Notes: generated by a model from the sequence alone, not told the origin. Shown: positions 47,550 to 60,067, counted from the first letter of the stretch. The stretch: 64,000 nucleotides of DNA from Physcomitrium patens (GCF_000002425.4 NC_037262.1:7034123-7098122), one strand, 5' to 3'. Numbers and translations: made by a program.

Positions 47550-49298
47550 ATGGAGGCGCCACCTCCTCTACCTCCCGGTGTCACCTCTGCTTACACAAAC
47601 AGCGGCTATGGAGTTGAGCCCGAGTGGTTGAACAAGGGAGACGCCGCATGGCAATTGGCAGCCGCTACGTTGGTAGGAATTCAGAGTATGCCGGGCTTGG
47701 TCATCTTGTATGGTAGCATCGTGAAGAAGAAATGGGCGGTGAACTCAGCGTTCATGGCATTGTATGCCTTTGCAGCTACGGCAATTTGCTGGGTGTTATG
47801 GGCTTATAAAATGTCTTTTGGGGAGCAGCTGGTTCCGATCTGGGGCAAGGCGGGCTCTGTCCTGGGATTTGAATTCTTGCTGTCCCAGGCGGGCCTGCCA
47901 TCCTCAGCTCACTATGATTCAAACGGAGCTCTAGTGACGCCAGCTCTGAAAGCACATTTCGGAATGGCCAGTATGGTGTTGTTCCAGTTCTTCTTCGCCG
48001 CCCTCACGGTTATCCTGTTGGCGGGCTCTGTCCTGGGGCGTATGAGTTTTCGAGCCTGGATGTTGTTTGTGCCGCTTTGGCTCACGTTCTCGTATACAGT
48101 TGGAGCTTTCACCATGTGGGGAGGCGGGTTTCTGTGGCAATGGGGTGTCATTGACTATGCCGGCGGCTACGTAATCCATGTCTCCTCCGGCGCTGCTGGT
48201 TTCGTTGCGGCCTACTGGGTACATTTATCTCATCATCGATGCTCAGGTTACATAGGACACATACTAATCATTTAGTGTATGCCAAGAGTCGGTCGACCTG
48301 CGGCTGACATTGCTGGTGGTTACATTGCAGGTTGGACCGAGACTACCCAAGGATCGCGAGAGATTTCCTCCCAACAACATGCTGCTTGTGCTTACAGGTG
48401 CAGGGCTGTTATGGCTGGGGTGGTCAGGTTTCAACGGCGGAGCGTCTTTCAGCGCTCACGTCGTCACTGGTTTAGCTGTTCTCAACACCCATATATCTGC
48501 CGCTACGAGCATGTTGACATGGACTGCCATGGACGTGTTCTTCTTCGGAAAGCCTTCTGTTATTGGTGCCGTTCAAGGCGTGATGACAGGTCTTGTGGTT
48601 ATCACACCAGCTGCAGGTACGCCTTCTATCATCTTTGATGCCATGTAGAATAATCCATGCTGCTTTCTGACGTATTGAGAACCATATTCCTGAGGGTTTG
48701 TAGGAGCAGAGCTTAGATGTATCTGGACGATTGATCATGTTAGCTACTGTGGGCAGGTTTGGTGCCAGGATGGTCCGCCTTACTTATGGGGATATTAGCT
48801 GGAAGCATCCCCTGGTGGACCATGATGGTTCTTCACAAGAGATGGTGGGTGCTTCAGAAAGTGGACGATACATTAGGCGTAATTCACACACACGGTGTCG
48901 GCGGGGTCTTGGGCGGTATCTGTGTGGGCCTTTTCGCAGACCCCACACTCTGCAAATACATGCATGTAGCCGGGGACTACACTAATGGAGCATTCTACGG
49001 TGGTAACGGCGGCATCCAGCTTCTGAAGCAGATCGTTGGCGCTCTTTTTATCGCTGGGTGGAACTTGGTGCTCACAACGCTCATCCTCTTCGCCATCGGG
49101 CTCGTCACACCGCTCCGCATGTCGGAAGAGCACTTGTTGGTCGGTGACGACGCGGAGCATGGGGAGGAGGCATACGCGCTGTGGGGAGACGGCGAGAAAT
49201 TTGACGTCACCCGACACCCCACCGCCACTATTGCAGCTGAGTTCGAGCAGCGCAGCGCTGTGAATTACGCTGATCGCGCTGTCACTTTGCACATCTGA
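47550..49298 (+). CDS. AMT2: AMT2-type ammonium transporter, three exons
   Basis: Exons 47550-48218, 48331-48616 and 48757-49298 join in frame to 498 residues. Introns of 112 and 140 bp are GT-AG, phases 0 and 1. It belongs to the plant AMT2 (MEP-like) branch of Amt/Mep/Rh channels, which move ammonium across the plasma membrane. The extracellular N-terminus has [13 protein letters not shown]. Residues 202-214 ([13 protein letters not shown]) hold the conserved Asp and the first pore His (H210), and H364 in [11 protein letters not shown] is the second. WGGG and WSGFNGG carry conserved Trp and Phe. The cytosolic tail has the plant motif [20 protein letters not shown]. About eleven membrane segments are expected. 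The ATG chosen is the first in frame; the frame is open upstream to 47493 without another ATG. All key residues are present, so it looks functional. Confidence 0.95.
48219..48330 (+). other. AMT2 intron 1
   Basis: 112 bp between AAYW and VGPR codons, GTACAT to TTGCAG, phase 0. Retaining it would introduce an in-frame stop. Confidence 0.9.
48617..48756 (+). other. AMT2 intron 2
   Basis: 140 bp splitting a Gly codon (G/GT) in TPAAGLVPGW, GTACGC to GGGCAG, phase 1. Confidence 0.9.
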
Positions 49299-52200
49299 GC
49301 AAAGCACAATCGCCACATACCACAACGGAGTCTCGCGACGTGCTTCGTCATCTACAGCGCGTATCTCAACAAGTCAGTATTGGGACGGCCACTTCTGAAT
49401 GCCATACATTTGCGCGCGTGCACTAGAATCCTATTTCTTCTTGTGATCTCATCACCAGAGAAATCGGGTCCACTGCACGAGCCTTCGACAAATCTTCTAG
49501 CATCTAAATTCTTTTAATCTGTTTGGTCTCTCTTGGCGCATTCTCTCAGGTTCGTACTCTAGACAAAACTTAATTTTGACCACCGCATTCGGCCACTTTT
49601 AAGCTCGAATCACATTCCGAAACACAAAACACAAATGAAGCATTGAGATTGTTAAAGCAATGGACATTTTCCTCTGGATCGAAACCAAAAGACGTTGAAG
49701 TGGAGAAGTTACGGCAGTTTTGCAGCAGAGAAACTGTCATCAGATAATCGCATGCATGTTTTTTGGATAGCTTCCCCACAGATAACATATCTGTCAATCC
49801 AGATTCTACAGCGAACATAGGGCTAACAACACCCTCTAACCTGATTGACGGATTGAGCTAGTGTTGCTAACGGAATAGTTCATGATCCTCAGATTCTTTG
49901 CACAGCATTGTGCGTCATTGTACTTTTTTCTGATAATGGAACTTTCAAGATATGTTTTGCTCCTCACAATGTATGATATGCTCATTTTTAGTATCATATT
50001 GTTTGATAGAATTTATCACATTAGTGGATATACTGTAACGGGAGTGGAGGAGAAGGTCGTGGAGAAAGTACCAAAGGGGAGACTCTGGTCACTGAGAGTT
50101 TAGTGGAGTGGGAAAGAATTGGTGATAAATTGTTAAGTACATGGGTATATTGTTTTGAAGAATTTTTAATATATATTTAGGTTGTTTGACAATTAAATTG
50201 GGTTTATTTGATGCATTATTAGAGTAGGAGCTTCGAGTACTAAGAGGGTGGAAGAATTTTCTAATATTGACTTTGGTTTAATACAAATATGGAGCAAAGG
50301 AGAAAATACATTAAGAATTAATTTCATTTATTTTTCTTTCTTTCATTCGTTTCAAAGAAAACTCTTTTCTAATTATAATTTATGTGATTTTCTTGTCTTA
50401 TTTCTCAAATTTCCTATAAAAAAAAACACTTTTTAATGTGTTTTCATGGTTTGTCATCTATTGGTAGTGAAACTAATTAACTTTAGGAGATTTTAATTGT
50501 TTTTGAATAGAAATACCTGAATTTGATATGTATGCAAACAGAATTTGGTTCTAGTGATAGAATAGTTAGAGAACAAAGGATGTTGACATTGCAAGGACAA
50601 TAAATCACAGTGGTTTAGAAATGTTACAGAATTGATATGTAATTTTTTTGTGAAATTTTATATGATAAATATTTTAAGATTATTTACATATTCAATTAAC
50701 TTTTTGTATCTAAATATTTCTTTTAAACAAATGTCTTTATTTAGTGGTTGAAGGTCATATTATATTAAGTCTTAAAGATATTGATTACAGATGCTTAATG
50801 ATATAAAGAATAAAGTATAATAAATGTACAAACAACATATGTTTGTCATATCAACTACTAACTATATGTTGAAATATATTTTATTATTATGAATAATTGG
50901 TAAAACTGTTAGAATGCCATGATTTGGAATAGGGATTAAGGATATTCTTGCAAGGACCAAACACTCACATGAACTGCTTAGCCTGCCCTAGCTCACACCA
51001 AATCTGACATGTCAACAATACATCCTTTGGGCCATTCTACATAAAACACTAAATCAATTAATCATATAGATAAAAACGCAATGTAACAAAGAATCTGCAT
51101 AGAGAGGGTTCTGTCAGCTTAAATAATCATGTAGAATAGAGTGCACAAGAACCTCCAAAAATCAAGGATATTGCCTTTTAATTCTTCCTCAAGTTAACCC
51201 TAATCCTTAATTTAATCCTAAATTAATCCTTTGGATTTCTTTCCAAGATTTTTCTCAACTAAATGACTTGGCCTTTAAGTTGCCGTTGTATTGGCAACAA
51301 CCACTCTTGATAATTCCAAGATTTGTCACATTTTAATGCCTCTTGAGCTGTTTATCTTCTTTAATAGTTGTTGTTTTATTTTTATAAATTTATATAACCG
51401 TTAAATTTAATTAAATTTCAGGTAACCAAGATAACTAGGAGTGTCGATCCAAAAAAATCAGAATTTGTAATACAACATATTGATAAGATTTGGGACTATT
51501 AATTTTATCTTTATAATATATTTCTTGTATGTATTAATATTATTTATAATTTAAAAAACTAAAAATTAAATTGGAGTATTTTAATCTAATAAAATTACTA
51601 ATATTTTAATTAAATGTAAGATTTTATTTAAAAAAAAAAAACAAACAAACAAACAAACTAAAGAAAGACGATTGATAAATGAATTAGAAAACTTAAAATA
51701 AAGTAGTAGAATCATTTTAAAAAAAAATATATTTTAAGAATGTTTGTAATAGTAAATAAAAATAAAGAAAATACTTAATGTCAACTTTTGTTACAAAAAA
51801 ACATCAATATTATAATTTAATAGTTTTTACATTTGACAAAAAATTAATAATATTTAATTAAATATTACTTATCAAAATATTTCATAATAAAATAATAATA
51901 GTAATTTAAAAAATAATTTTATACCAAAAAAAATAATTTTTGATATATTAATAGAATAAAATTAGAAGAAATAATGACTTTCACTCTTTTCAATATATAA
52001 CTTTATAGTTTATTTTAATTAAAGGTACAAGCCAAAAACCATAAGTTGATAGATAAATTAGTATCTAAATACAATAAGATAGTTGGATTCTTCTAAGAAT
52101 ACCAAAGGATAAAGTATTATCAATTCTTTTAAGAAATTAGAATAATTCAATTAAAAAATTAGCAACTCATGTAGAATAAACTATTCTATACAAAATGAAT

Positions 52201-52531
52201 TGATCTAAATGTAATATTAGAAGGAATCAAAACATATTTTTGGTGTCAAATGGTTTTTGTCTAACAAAAATATTTAATTCTATAATCACTTTAACATAAT
52301 AACTCATATTTTAATTAATTAAAAATATTTATTTTTGTATTTAATACAAATTCTTAAACACAATACTACTAAGATAAACAAATTTTTATTTTAAACTATG
52401 TGATCTTAAAATTATAATTAAATTATTATAAAAAAATAAAAAAATACAAAAATAATATAATATCTTAAGCTAATATAAAAAAAATCAAGTTTAAAATTCC
52501 TTCATAATTTGTATTATTGTTTTAGAAATTA
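49299..52531. other. AMT2 3' flank and AT-rich spacer
   Basis: The first 500 bp or so after AMT2 keep gene-like composition and probably include its 3' untranslated region, though no clear poly(A) signal stands out. From about 50.1 kb the DNA is AT-rich with no recognised coding or transposon domain. A short (AAAC)n run lies at 51640-51658. Confidence 0.5.
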
Positions 52532-52883
52532 TTAGGTAGACACCCTCCTTTTATCACATAGATATTCCATGTAACACCCTTTGATCCATATTTTGCTAAT
52601 GTGAATTTATTGATGTTCTTTTATATTTTCATCTATTGAAATAATTTGATGTGTTTGAAATAGTGTACAAAAGAAAAGAAAAACAACAACAACAACACAG
52701 TACTTATAAAAATTTGCCACTAACTATATATATATATATATATATATACATACATATATATATAAGAGTTTGCTAATTATTAAGGGGACCACTAATTGGA
52801 CACTAATAAATTCACATGAACAAACATGAGCCAAAGAGTGGCATGGAGGGTGTCTATGGAATAAAAGAGTGGTGTCCACCTAA
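52532..52883. mobile_element. foldback/MITE-like element
   Basis: Two arms of about 87 bp in opposite orientation (52532-52618 and 52797-52883) share the terminal TTAGGTRGACACC, an internal CTTTTA/CATAGA block and ATGTGAATTTATT. The roughly 180 bp between them is AT-rich with an (AAC)n and a TA/CATA microsatellite. It is non-coding. Arms are about 70-75% alike by eye. The flanks show no clear duplication, so the superfamily cannot be assigned. Confidence 0.6.
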
Positions 52884-54620
52884 GAGTTTCCATTTTTTTA
52901 AAGTTTAAATAGGATATTTAGATACACAAACAAAACAAACAAAAATAAATAAATAAAAAAGTGATTTTGACATTCACAAATCACATATGTGAAAAGACAG
53001 ACCAATCAAATATCAAAGCAAGAAGCATGATGGACACCAAAACCAATTACCTCCAACAACAACCAAAAACGAAATAAAAGAAAAGAAAACTATTTGTCCT
53101 AACACACTGCTCCAAAACATTACTAGAGCATGAACAAAACCTAATATCTACAAAACAAAACATTCACAAAACAATGTATCCCTGAAATACTTTGGCGCAA
53201 TCCCTGCACTATCTAGTGTGCACAATGTGCATGTGTGGTGGTAGCTTTGAGACAATCCTACCAACTCAGAAAACTGTCATTTCTTCACAATTCCTTCAAC
53301 AAACTGGTCACTCTTGGTTCCTGCTTGTGCATCGGCAGATCACAAAACCTACATTGTGATCTGCCGACATTGTACATCATTTCCACGGATTAATGTCCTT
53401 TTCTAGAGCAGAAAGGTTGTTTTGAAACCACAGTGTATGACTGCTTTTGATGATGGATTGTTTTGTGTTTGAGGTCCTTTCTGTAGAATAACATGATCGG
53501 CGAATTGCTGCAACCCTGGTGATGTTGTAAAATGTCGTAAGGTTGGAGTCAGAGAGATACTCGTGATAGTCCTGTGGAGTCAGTCATGGGTTGTGCCATG
53601 CTTTGAGTACATGCTTTGAACGAACTGCAAGTGGCCAAGTGTATTTTATTTCACCTACAAAACCATTTTTTACTATCTTTCATCAAATCATTTCGCAGTC
53701 GTACAAAGTTTCTTCGGAGTTGGTAAGGAAGCTCCTGAGCTTTGGCTTGTTGCAAAAACAAGTTTTGTAGTGGAACATTTCTGGTTTCGGCAGTTCGTCG
53801 CAAGTGTCAGTTGAGTTGCGCTACCACGAAGTCTAAGTAATTCCGCCAAGGCGAGCCTTCTCGGGTGATTTCAGCGTCGCCTGATTGCAAGTTACAGATG
53901 CATGCATACATCACCGTCACTTTGCTCATCGAACTCAATAATACATACAGCAGCACAAGCCCCAGGACCAACAACCCAGAACCCTGAGAACATAACTGTA
54001 GGAATCAGAAGGAAGTGAAAATGGGTAATCTGTGACGCTCCTAGGTAGAAAGACTACCCTGGTTCTTTAAGCACCCCATCTCACCTCACTGTCACCCATC
54101 TCCAAAACCAATTGTGTGCACTTAGTCAAGGGACCTAGACACACGAGTTCCGCGATTATGTTTGGTTTTCTTTGAATGTAGGCGTAGGGTCGTGAGTTCG
54201 ACGGGAGATCTTCGACAGCAATCGGGTGGAGGTGATGCAACGAAGGGCATTCGGGGAACCTCAAGAGAGAAAGTGGCAGCCGGCATGTAGGGTGCTGGAA
54301 GTCGCCACGTCGGATTCGTCGAAACGGGAGGGCAACGATAGGGGAGCGGATAAAGGATTCCTGGCTCTCAGGCCCGCCGCTGCTTTCCTGATTGCGCTGC
54401 GAGCTGTGCCCCTCGCCCATCACCAAACAATTGGGCAACTAAATTTCTCGCCACTCATCACCATCCTAATTTCTTTCGTGGGGTTCTTTTCAGTGGGGTC
54501 ATTACGAGAGCTGAATTGTGGGTTTGCAGCTGCTCATTCTGTCTCCAACCAATCGCTCCATTGCCGTGAACGTCCTCGCACAGCAGCTGAAATCTTTGGG
54601 ATTTCTCCAGCTGTAGCGCA
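52884..54620. other. region upstream of TROL
   Basis: AT-rich to about 53.1 kb, then of mixed composition. No exon could be established. Overlapping open frames on both strands at 54067-54778 run through the TROL leader and first exon and are shadows. The TROL promoter and 5' leader should lie in 54.0-54.6 kb; a C/T-rich stretch precedes the ATG. Confidence 0.45.
53332..53367. repeat. perfect 14-bp hairpin
   Basis: TCGGCAGATCACAA, an 8-base loop, then TTGTGATCTGCCGA. The arms are exactly complementary. Confidence 0.9.
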
Positions 54621-57542
54621 ATGGAGGTTCTTCCCCGCGCTATTGCAACTTCCCATGTCGTGGTTTCGTCGTCATCGGCGCCCAAGGAGTCGAGCGAGTC
54701 TGGCAGCAAAAATAACTCGCAAGTGAGTTTGTCCTCTGTTCCTTTTCTCCGCCCAGCGTCTGCTCTGGCTGCCTCCATTGTCTCCTCTGCTACACCTGCT
54801 GCCTTGGCTGTGAATTATGACGATTTCGTGAAAAGAACCTCTGTTGCCACGCCTGGTGCCCCCTCTGAAGACTTTTCCTTCCCCGAGTTGCCTTCAATTT
54901 CGTTGCCATCCATTGAGTTGCCCTCCGTTGAGTTGCCATCCGTCGACCTTGGTGGCGCGTCCGATTTCATAAGTACGAATCCCCTGGCGCTCGTTGCTGG
55001 GCTTGCGGCTATCAGTGTGCCTTTCGTCGTTTTTAGGGCGTTTGCGGCTCCTGGTGCTGCATTTGGTTCTGTATCGGCTGTCGAAGCGTATGACAAGCTC
55101 TCCAATCCTGAACTGAAAGCGCAACTTCTGGACATCCGTGCACCTGAGGACATAAAAACCGAGGGAAGTCCCAACCTTAAATCCATTAAGAAGACTGTCT
55201 TGAAAGTACCTTACGCTGCCGACGACGACACTTTTGTGGATAAGGTCATCGCGAAGAGCAAAGACGCTGAGAACACCACTCTCTATATCTTGGACAGGTG
55301 AGTCGCATGCTCAGATTTTGAATGGTGGGTACCTTTGTGTAGAAAGGCATGTATGTCCCTCTAGTCAGTGCCAACCCTGGTGTTAACATGTCTCGAGTAA
55401 ATCGGCAAGCCTCTAAGGGACAATGACACCTTCGACTGTGGACTACTGGATTGAAAGTACAAAATTGGTAGATGTTGTTGTTGTTGTTTGTGAGTGGCGA
55501 GCGAATCTTCCTCCACAATGACTTATAATATTTTACACACGTCGGTGTGTGAACACACTTCCTGCCGACTAAGATACTGTCTCTTTTCAGTATGTCGTAA
55601 GAGTGCAACTTAATGTGCTCTCTGCGCTATCGTGTGCATAGATTTGATGGAGATTCCGCTACTGTTGCAAAGCTCCTCGCCAATAGTGGGTTCAAGAGTG
55701 CATATGCCATTAAAGGAGGTGCTGAGGGTCCGAATGGATGGAACGTGAGGATCGCAAAACCACTCTCTCTCCCTGCATTTCTTCTAGAGACTAACTTGGA
55801 GGCAAATGTTTTTATTTAATTTAATTTTTATTTTTTGAAATCTTGAATTCCTCGAATGTCGAAGTTTTTGGCTGATGCTATGAGTGAATGTACAGGAAAA
55901 GGAATTGCCATGGTTGATGCCTGCCAAGGCTTTTAAATTCGATATCGGCAACCTCAAGAACCTTGTCGGAACTGGTGAAGGAGTCGATGTGGTACTGCCT
56001 TCTGCTCTCAATTACTTGTAGTAATTCGATAGACATGGAAAACTCGTTTCGATTGTCTGATAGAATCGGTATGTATTTTTGGACCAATTTTCTTCGCTTG
56101 AGGAGACACTGCCTCTACACCTGATAGAATCCCTCAACCATTTCTCAAAAATGTGCCTTGGGTTTCAACAAACGCAGGGCGCAGGTGACTTGTTGCCGAA
56201 GACACTTGGAATAGCGGCAGCCGCCGGTGTTGGTTTCGTCGTGTTATCTGAGGTTTGTTCATATCCTTTGAAAACCTCATCCGATACACGACGATCACGC
56301 AAAATACAATCATGAACCGCAATCATCTTTAGATATTACACCCATTATTCACAACTTGAGCCCTTACGCTGTTCTCTGCATGTAATCGAACAGGCGGAGA
56401 CAACCTTGCAGCTGTTGGGAACAGTCGCAGCGCTGCAACTATTTGCGAAGAATTTCCTCTTTGCCGAGGTAAGATCTATGTTGCCATTCGTCGACATAAG
56501 TACTTTTGTACGGTACAATTTTAAATGGTGTCCCTTCCGTCTTCGTTTCATTTCTGATGTGACTGCGGGATGGGATTGCAGGACAGGAAGAAGACTATTC
56601 AAGAACTCAAAACATTTCTGGATACTAAGATTGCACCCAAGGATCTAGTTGATGATGTTAAGGTATCTTCTCTCTTTACTTCAGTCCACACTCTAATTTG
56701 GCACAACTTTTCCTCTAAATTCCTGCCCTGGAGGAATGGGACATCACAGCGGACTCGTTATCTAATACCTTGCTTATGAATTAGCTGGAGTGGCCGATCA
56801 TTTGCGACATAGGAGCCAGTAGCTATTCTGTGATAACTGAACCTGGAGATAGTCGTCTATCAGTGACAAGGTCTAAACTTTTGATGCGGACCTCGACAAG
56901 TTTCACCGTCTAATCATCAAATCTTTATCCCATAAAATGGTGCAGGAAATTGGAAGAGTTCTTCTACCTGACGAGGGTGAGGTCAAAGCGGCTGTTGCAA
57001 CTGGGGAACAAGTTTTGGAAAAAGAATTGGGAGTAGATTCTGTTACACCAGAATCACTGGCAAAAAAAGCCCAAGAGAAACTCGAGGAAGAAGTAGAGAA
57101 ACGCGGAGTGGAACTTCCAGATCTCGGTGCAGTCACATCCGACATTCAGGCGAGTGCTGAGTCAGTCAAATCTAACATCGAATCCGCTGCAAAGGAACTT
57201 CAATCAAATGCTGACGAGGCCATCTCTAACCTTGAGTCGGATGCAAGCAAAGTTCAGGCGGAAGCAGAGGAATTGGCATCTGACATAAAATCCGATGCAA
57301 CGGAAGTGCTGTCAGATGTCGAGAACACTGCCTCTGAACTTGAGTCCAAAGCATCTGCAGCTGTTGAGCCAGCCGTAGAGGAGGTATCTGCAGCTGTTCA
57401 GCCGGCCGTCGAGGAGGTGGAGGAATCTAGCAACGGCTTTTCGACTTCTTCAATAGGTTCCACGCCTACTGAACCCATTAGTTCAACATCAGAGGCAGAG
57501 GTAGAAGTCCCAGCTGAGACTTCTGCAGCGAAATCCGTTTGA
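54621..57542 (+). CDS. TROL: thylakoid rhodanese-like protein (TROL), seven exons
   Basis: Exons 54621-55297, 55642-55744, 55896-55988, 56178-56252, 56394-56468, 56582-56662 and 56946-57542 join to about 566 residues. Introns are GT-AG; all but the first are phase 0. Intron 3 may start at 55989 or three bases later. Residues 1 to about 65 are a Ser/Ala-rich chloroplast transit region. Membrane segments are predicted at about 120-142 and 298-335, flanking a rhodanese fold (about 150-265). ENTTLYILDRFDGDS has Asp where active rhodaneses have Cys, as in Arabidopsis TROL, and GFKSAYAIKGGAEGPNGW is near-identical to that family. The last exon adds a long acidic, helical Ser/Glu/Ala-rich tail (about 395-566) without a visible FNR-binding motif. 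Known role: thylakoid component near ferredoxin-NADP reductase, influencing electron partitioning. Confidence 0.92.
55298..55641 (+). other. TROL intron 1
   Basis: 344 bp, GTGAGT to GCATAG, phase 2, splitting the Arg codon of ILDRFDGDS. It is the only TROL intron not in phase 0. Confidence 0.88.
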
Positions 57543-57643
57543 GATGCAACCACTTCTCGCACTGCAGATCCATCTAGGTCCGTTCCATGTCCCTCAACAA
57601 TTTCTGTATGTCTTCAATCACTACAAAAATAATTTCTTGACCC

Positions 57644-57649
57644 AATAAA
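57644..57649 (+). terminator. candidate TROL poly(A) signal
   Basis: AATAAA about 100 bases after the TROL stop codon. The distance fits a plant 3' untranslated region, though plant signals are loose and later sites are possible. Confidence 0.4.
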
Positions 57650-58287
57650 ATCTCGCAGAGTTATTCAAACCCGATATCTTAGAAAGATACAAGCGTTTTT
57701 CTGATGTGTGCTGATGTGTTCACTGTTATGCTGAAGGTGTAGTATTTGTTTGCAGGTAGAAGGATTCTATCCCGTCGCCCCATCGTCATTTCAAGGCAAT
57801 GATGTGGCACAAGAATTTCACAGACTACCTGGAGTTTCTTCACTTGGAGTGCTTGGTCACTCTTGGGTGGTGAAGGTACTAGTCGACAATGAGACAAGGT
57901 ATGCAGTGGTTTAATTGGGTAGTAGTGCTGAGGTTAAGAAATTCACTAACTTTGCCTTACTATGTAAGAGCAGTGTTTACGATTCTCGACTTAGGCGGGT
58001 GGTTATTACAGTTTTGAGCCGAGCTGAAGAGTTCAGTTGGTCAGATGAAGTAGGAATCTAGAGTTACTGTGTATTTGTACCTGATTTCCACTCTTGAATG
58101 TTTCGGCAGCCTTGTGAGTGGAAGTTGCATGCCTGTAAAGCATGTATGTACAGTCAATATTTTTTGTGCTGGAATATACTGTACCCCTCATCTTGAATAG
58201 TCCAGGTGTTCTCATATCGGTTTGTTATTGCACCATTCGTAATCTTCAAAGAAATTTGATTGTAATGAGGTCATTCTGAGGCCTTGG
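57650..58287. other. TROL 3' flank
   Basis: Gene-like composition without a convincing frame. It may include additional 3' untranslated sequence. Minus-strand open frames at 57679-57897 and 58033-58215 have no recognisable features. Confidence 0.4.
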
Positions 58288-58395
58288 ACTGAGTAAAGTG
58301 CATTTCGCATAATTATTTTCGGACATCAATCTTTCCTGTCTACTGAGTAATGTGCATTTCGCATAATTATTTTCGGACATCAATCTTTCCTGTCT
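58288..58395. repeat. 54-bp direct tandem duplication
   Basis: Two adjacent 54-bp copies starting ACTGAGTAAWGTGCATTTCG, differing at a single base by eye, followed by the first six bases of a third. Confidence 0.95.
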
Positions 58396-59663
58396 ACTGA
58401 GAATGTTGAGTGAAAAAAGAACATGTTTTTTTGCAAAGTCCAGTTCTAATACGTCCTAGACTGCTAGAATGTACAAATCTCACTCAAATGTCAATCTAAT
58501 TCCAGTGCCTCGCGTGAGTGAAGATCATAAAAGCAATAATATTTAATAGGTTTATTGCATATGGTACATTGCTTTATCACCAAGTATGACGTTGATTTAT
58601 GAAACATCTGTTCAGCGCTCTCACAAATGATACCTTTCACAAAGGAGATTCTTCATTGAATCCCACCACTCAACCACAATCTCACATGTAATACCGATGT
58701 TAAGATGATGTCAGGAGTCCCGAAATAACCATTATCTGAGTGACACTATTATTGCATGTAAAACTAGCCCTTGGGCATAGTTCCTAATACACTAGACAAT
58801 GAAGTTCCAAAACTTTCAAAGATTAGGAAGAGTACATGCCAAATGTTGAGTAGGTTTAACTTTGTTATGATTCATCAAAATCTAGTACTATCTAGTGATT
58901 AATTGATGCTGTTTGTGTGATTTTTTTATTTTTTGTTCTTTGTTTTTTATGTAGGCAATTGTGATTCATAATCTTATCAGATGTGAGTTTTTAATCAAAT
59001 TTGTTGGATTTGATTAAAATGAAAATACATATTTTGTATTGTAAGGGACTAAGCTGAAGTTGGTAAGTAGTTTTAAAACATTTAAAAAACTAAAAGAAAT
59101 ATAACTTATTCAAATAAAATTGCTAAAAATACAATCTATGTATTAATATACTAAAATAATCAATAATTTTAATATATTTTTTTTTGGCTAGATGTTGTAA
59201 AATTTCTAAGCTGGGCATAGTAATCTTTTTATTAGGAGAAAGAACGTTAGGCAAAGAAGTCTATTCAAAACTTAAAGAAAGTTTTAGTAAATTAAATATT
59301 ATTACACTCTCAATTTTATCTTTTTCCCCTGCATGACACCACATTTTGATGCATAATTAAATTTGGCCACAGTCTTCTTCTAGATTTCATAGATAAATCT
59401 TTAAATAAATTTGATAATATGAGAATTAATTTATTTTAGAAAAATATAGAGTTAGAAAAGTATAGAGTTAACTTTTTATTTTATCCTAAAAACTGAATAA
59501 CTTAAATCCATCTGAAAACAAAAATAGAGAAATCTTTAAATAAGCCAATAGATTAAGTATTCCAATTGCACATAAGAATAAATATATAAATAAATAAAAC
59601 CAACTGCTACATGTGCATCTTTGACAAAACCTCACATAAGAACTTCACTGGAATCTTCTAAAA

Positions 59664-59667
<4 letters not shown>

Positions 59668-59696
<29 letters not shown>
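59668..59696. repeat. poly-A tract
   Basis: About 29 consecutive A in AT-rich DNA. Confidence 0.9.
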
Positions 59697-59698
<2 letters not shown>

Positions 59699-59847
59699 AA
59701 GTTAAGTATTCCAAATATACCTTAAATCTTGCATATATGATAAAATCTTACAATATGTTTATTTTTTATTTTTATTTTGAACAGATGTGTAAATTTTTAA
59801 CCATGTCATGCATCAAATAATGCTTAATGGAAAATTTAATTATATTC

Positions 59848-59850
<3 letters not shown>

Positions 59851-59879
<29 letters not shown>
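59851..59879. repeat. (AT)n microsatellite
   Basis: About 29 bases of AT dinucleotide. Confidence 0.9.
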
Positions 59880-59883
<4 letters not shown>

Positions 59884-60063
59884 ATAATATAAAAAATATT
59901 AAAATTATTGCTATAGTTTAATTATCAATAAATTTAGTTAAGAGATATATATTTCTATTATCAAAGATGATGTACATTTCTAGGATAGTATTTGCATTAG
60001 CTATAGCTTGGATTTATTTGGAAATAATTTTAAAATTATATATTTTTATTACTAAGAATCGAT

Positions 60064-60067
<4 letters not shown>

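Noticed and set aside
48873-49325. Minus-strand frame of 150 codons within AMT2 exon 3
   Set aside because: It is the antisense shadow of a real exon with clear ammonium-transporter coding sequence.
49570-49818. Minus-strand 82-codon frame downstream of AMT2
   Set aside because: Isolated, without known motif, and probably in the AMT2 3' flank.
53332-53367. Rho-independent terminator or miRNA precursor
   Set aside because: Bacterial-type terminators do not apply in a plant nucleus. A 14-bp stem with an 8-base loop is too short for a plant miRNA precursor.
54067-54726. Plus and minus frames over the TROL leader
   Set aside because: They end inside or overlap the TROL first exon in other frames. 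The TROL frame has the transit peptide and homologous protein sequence.
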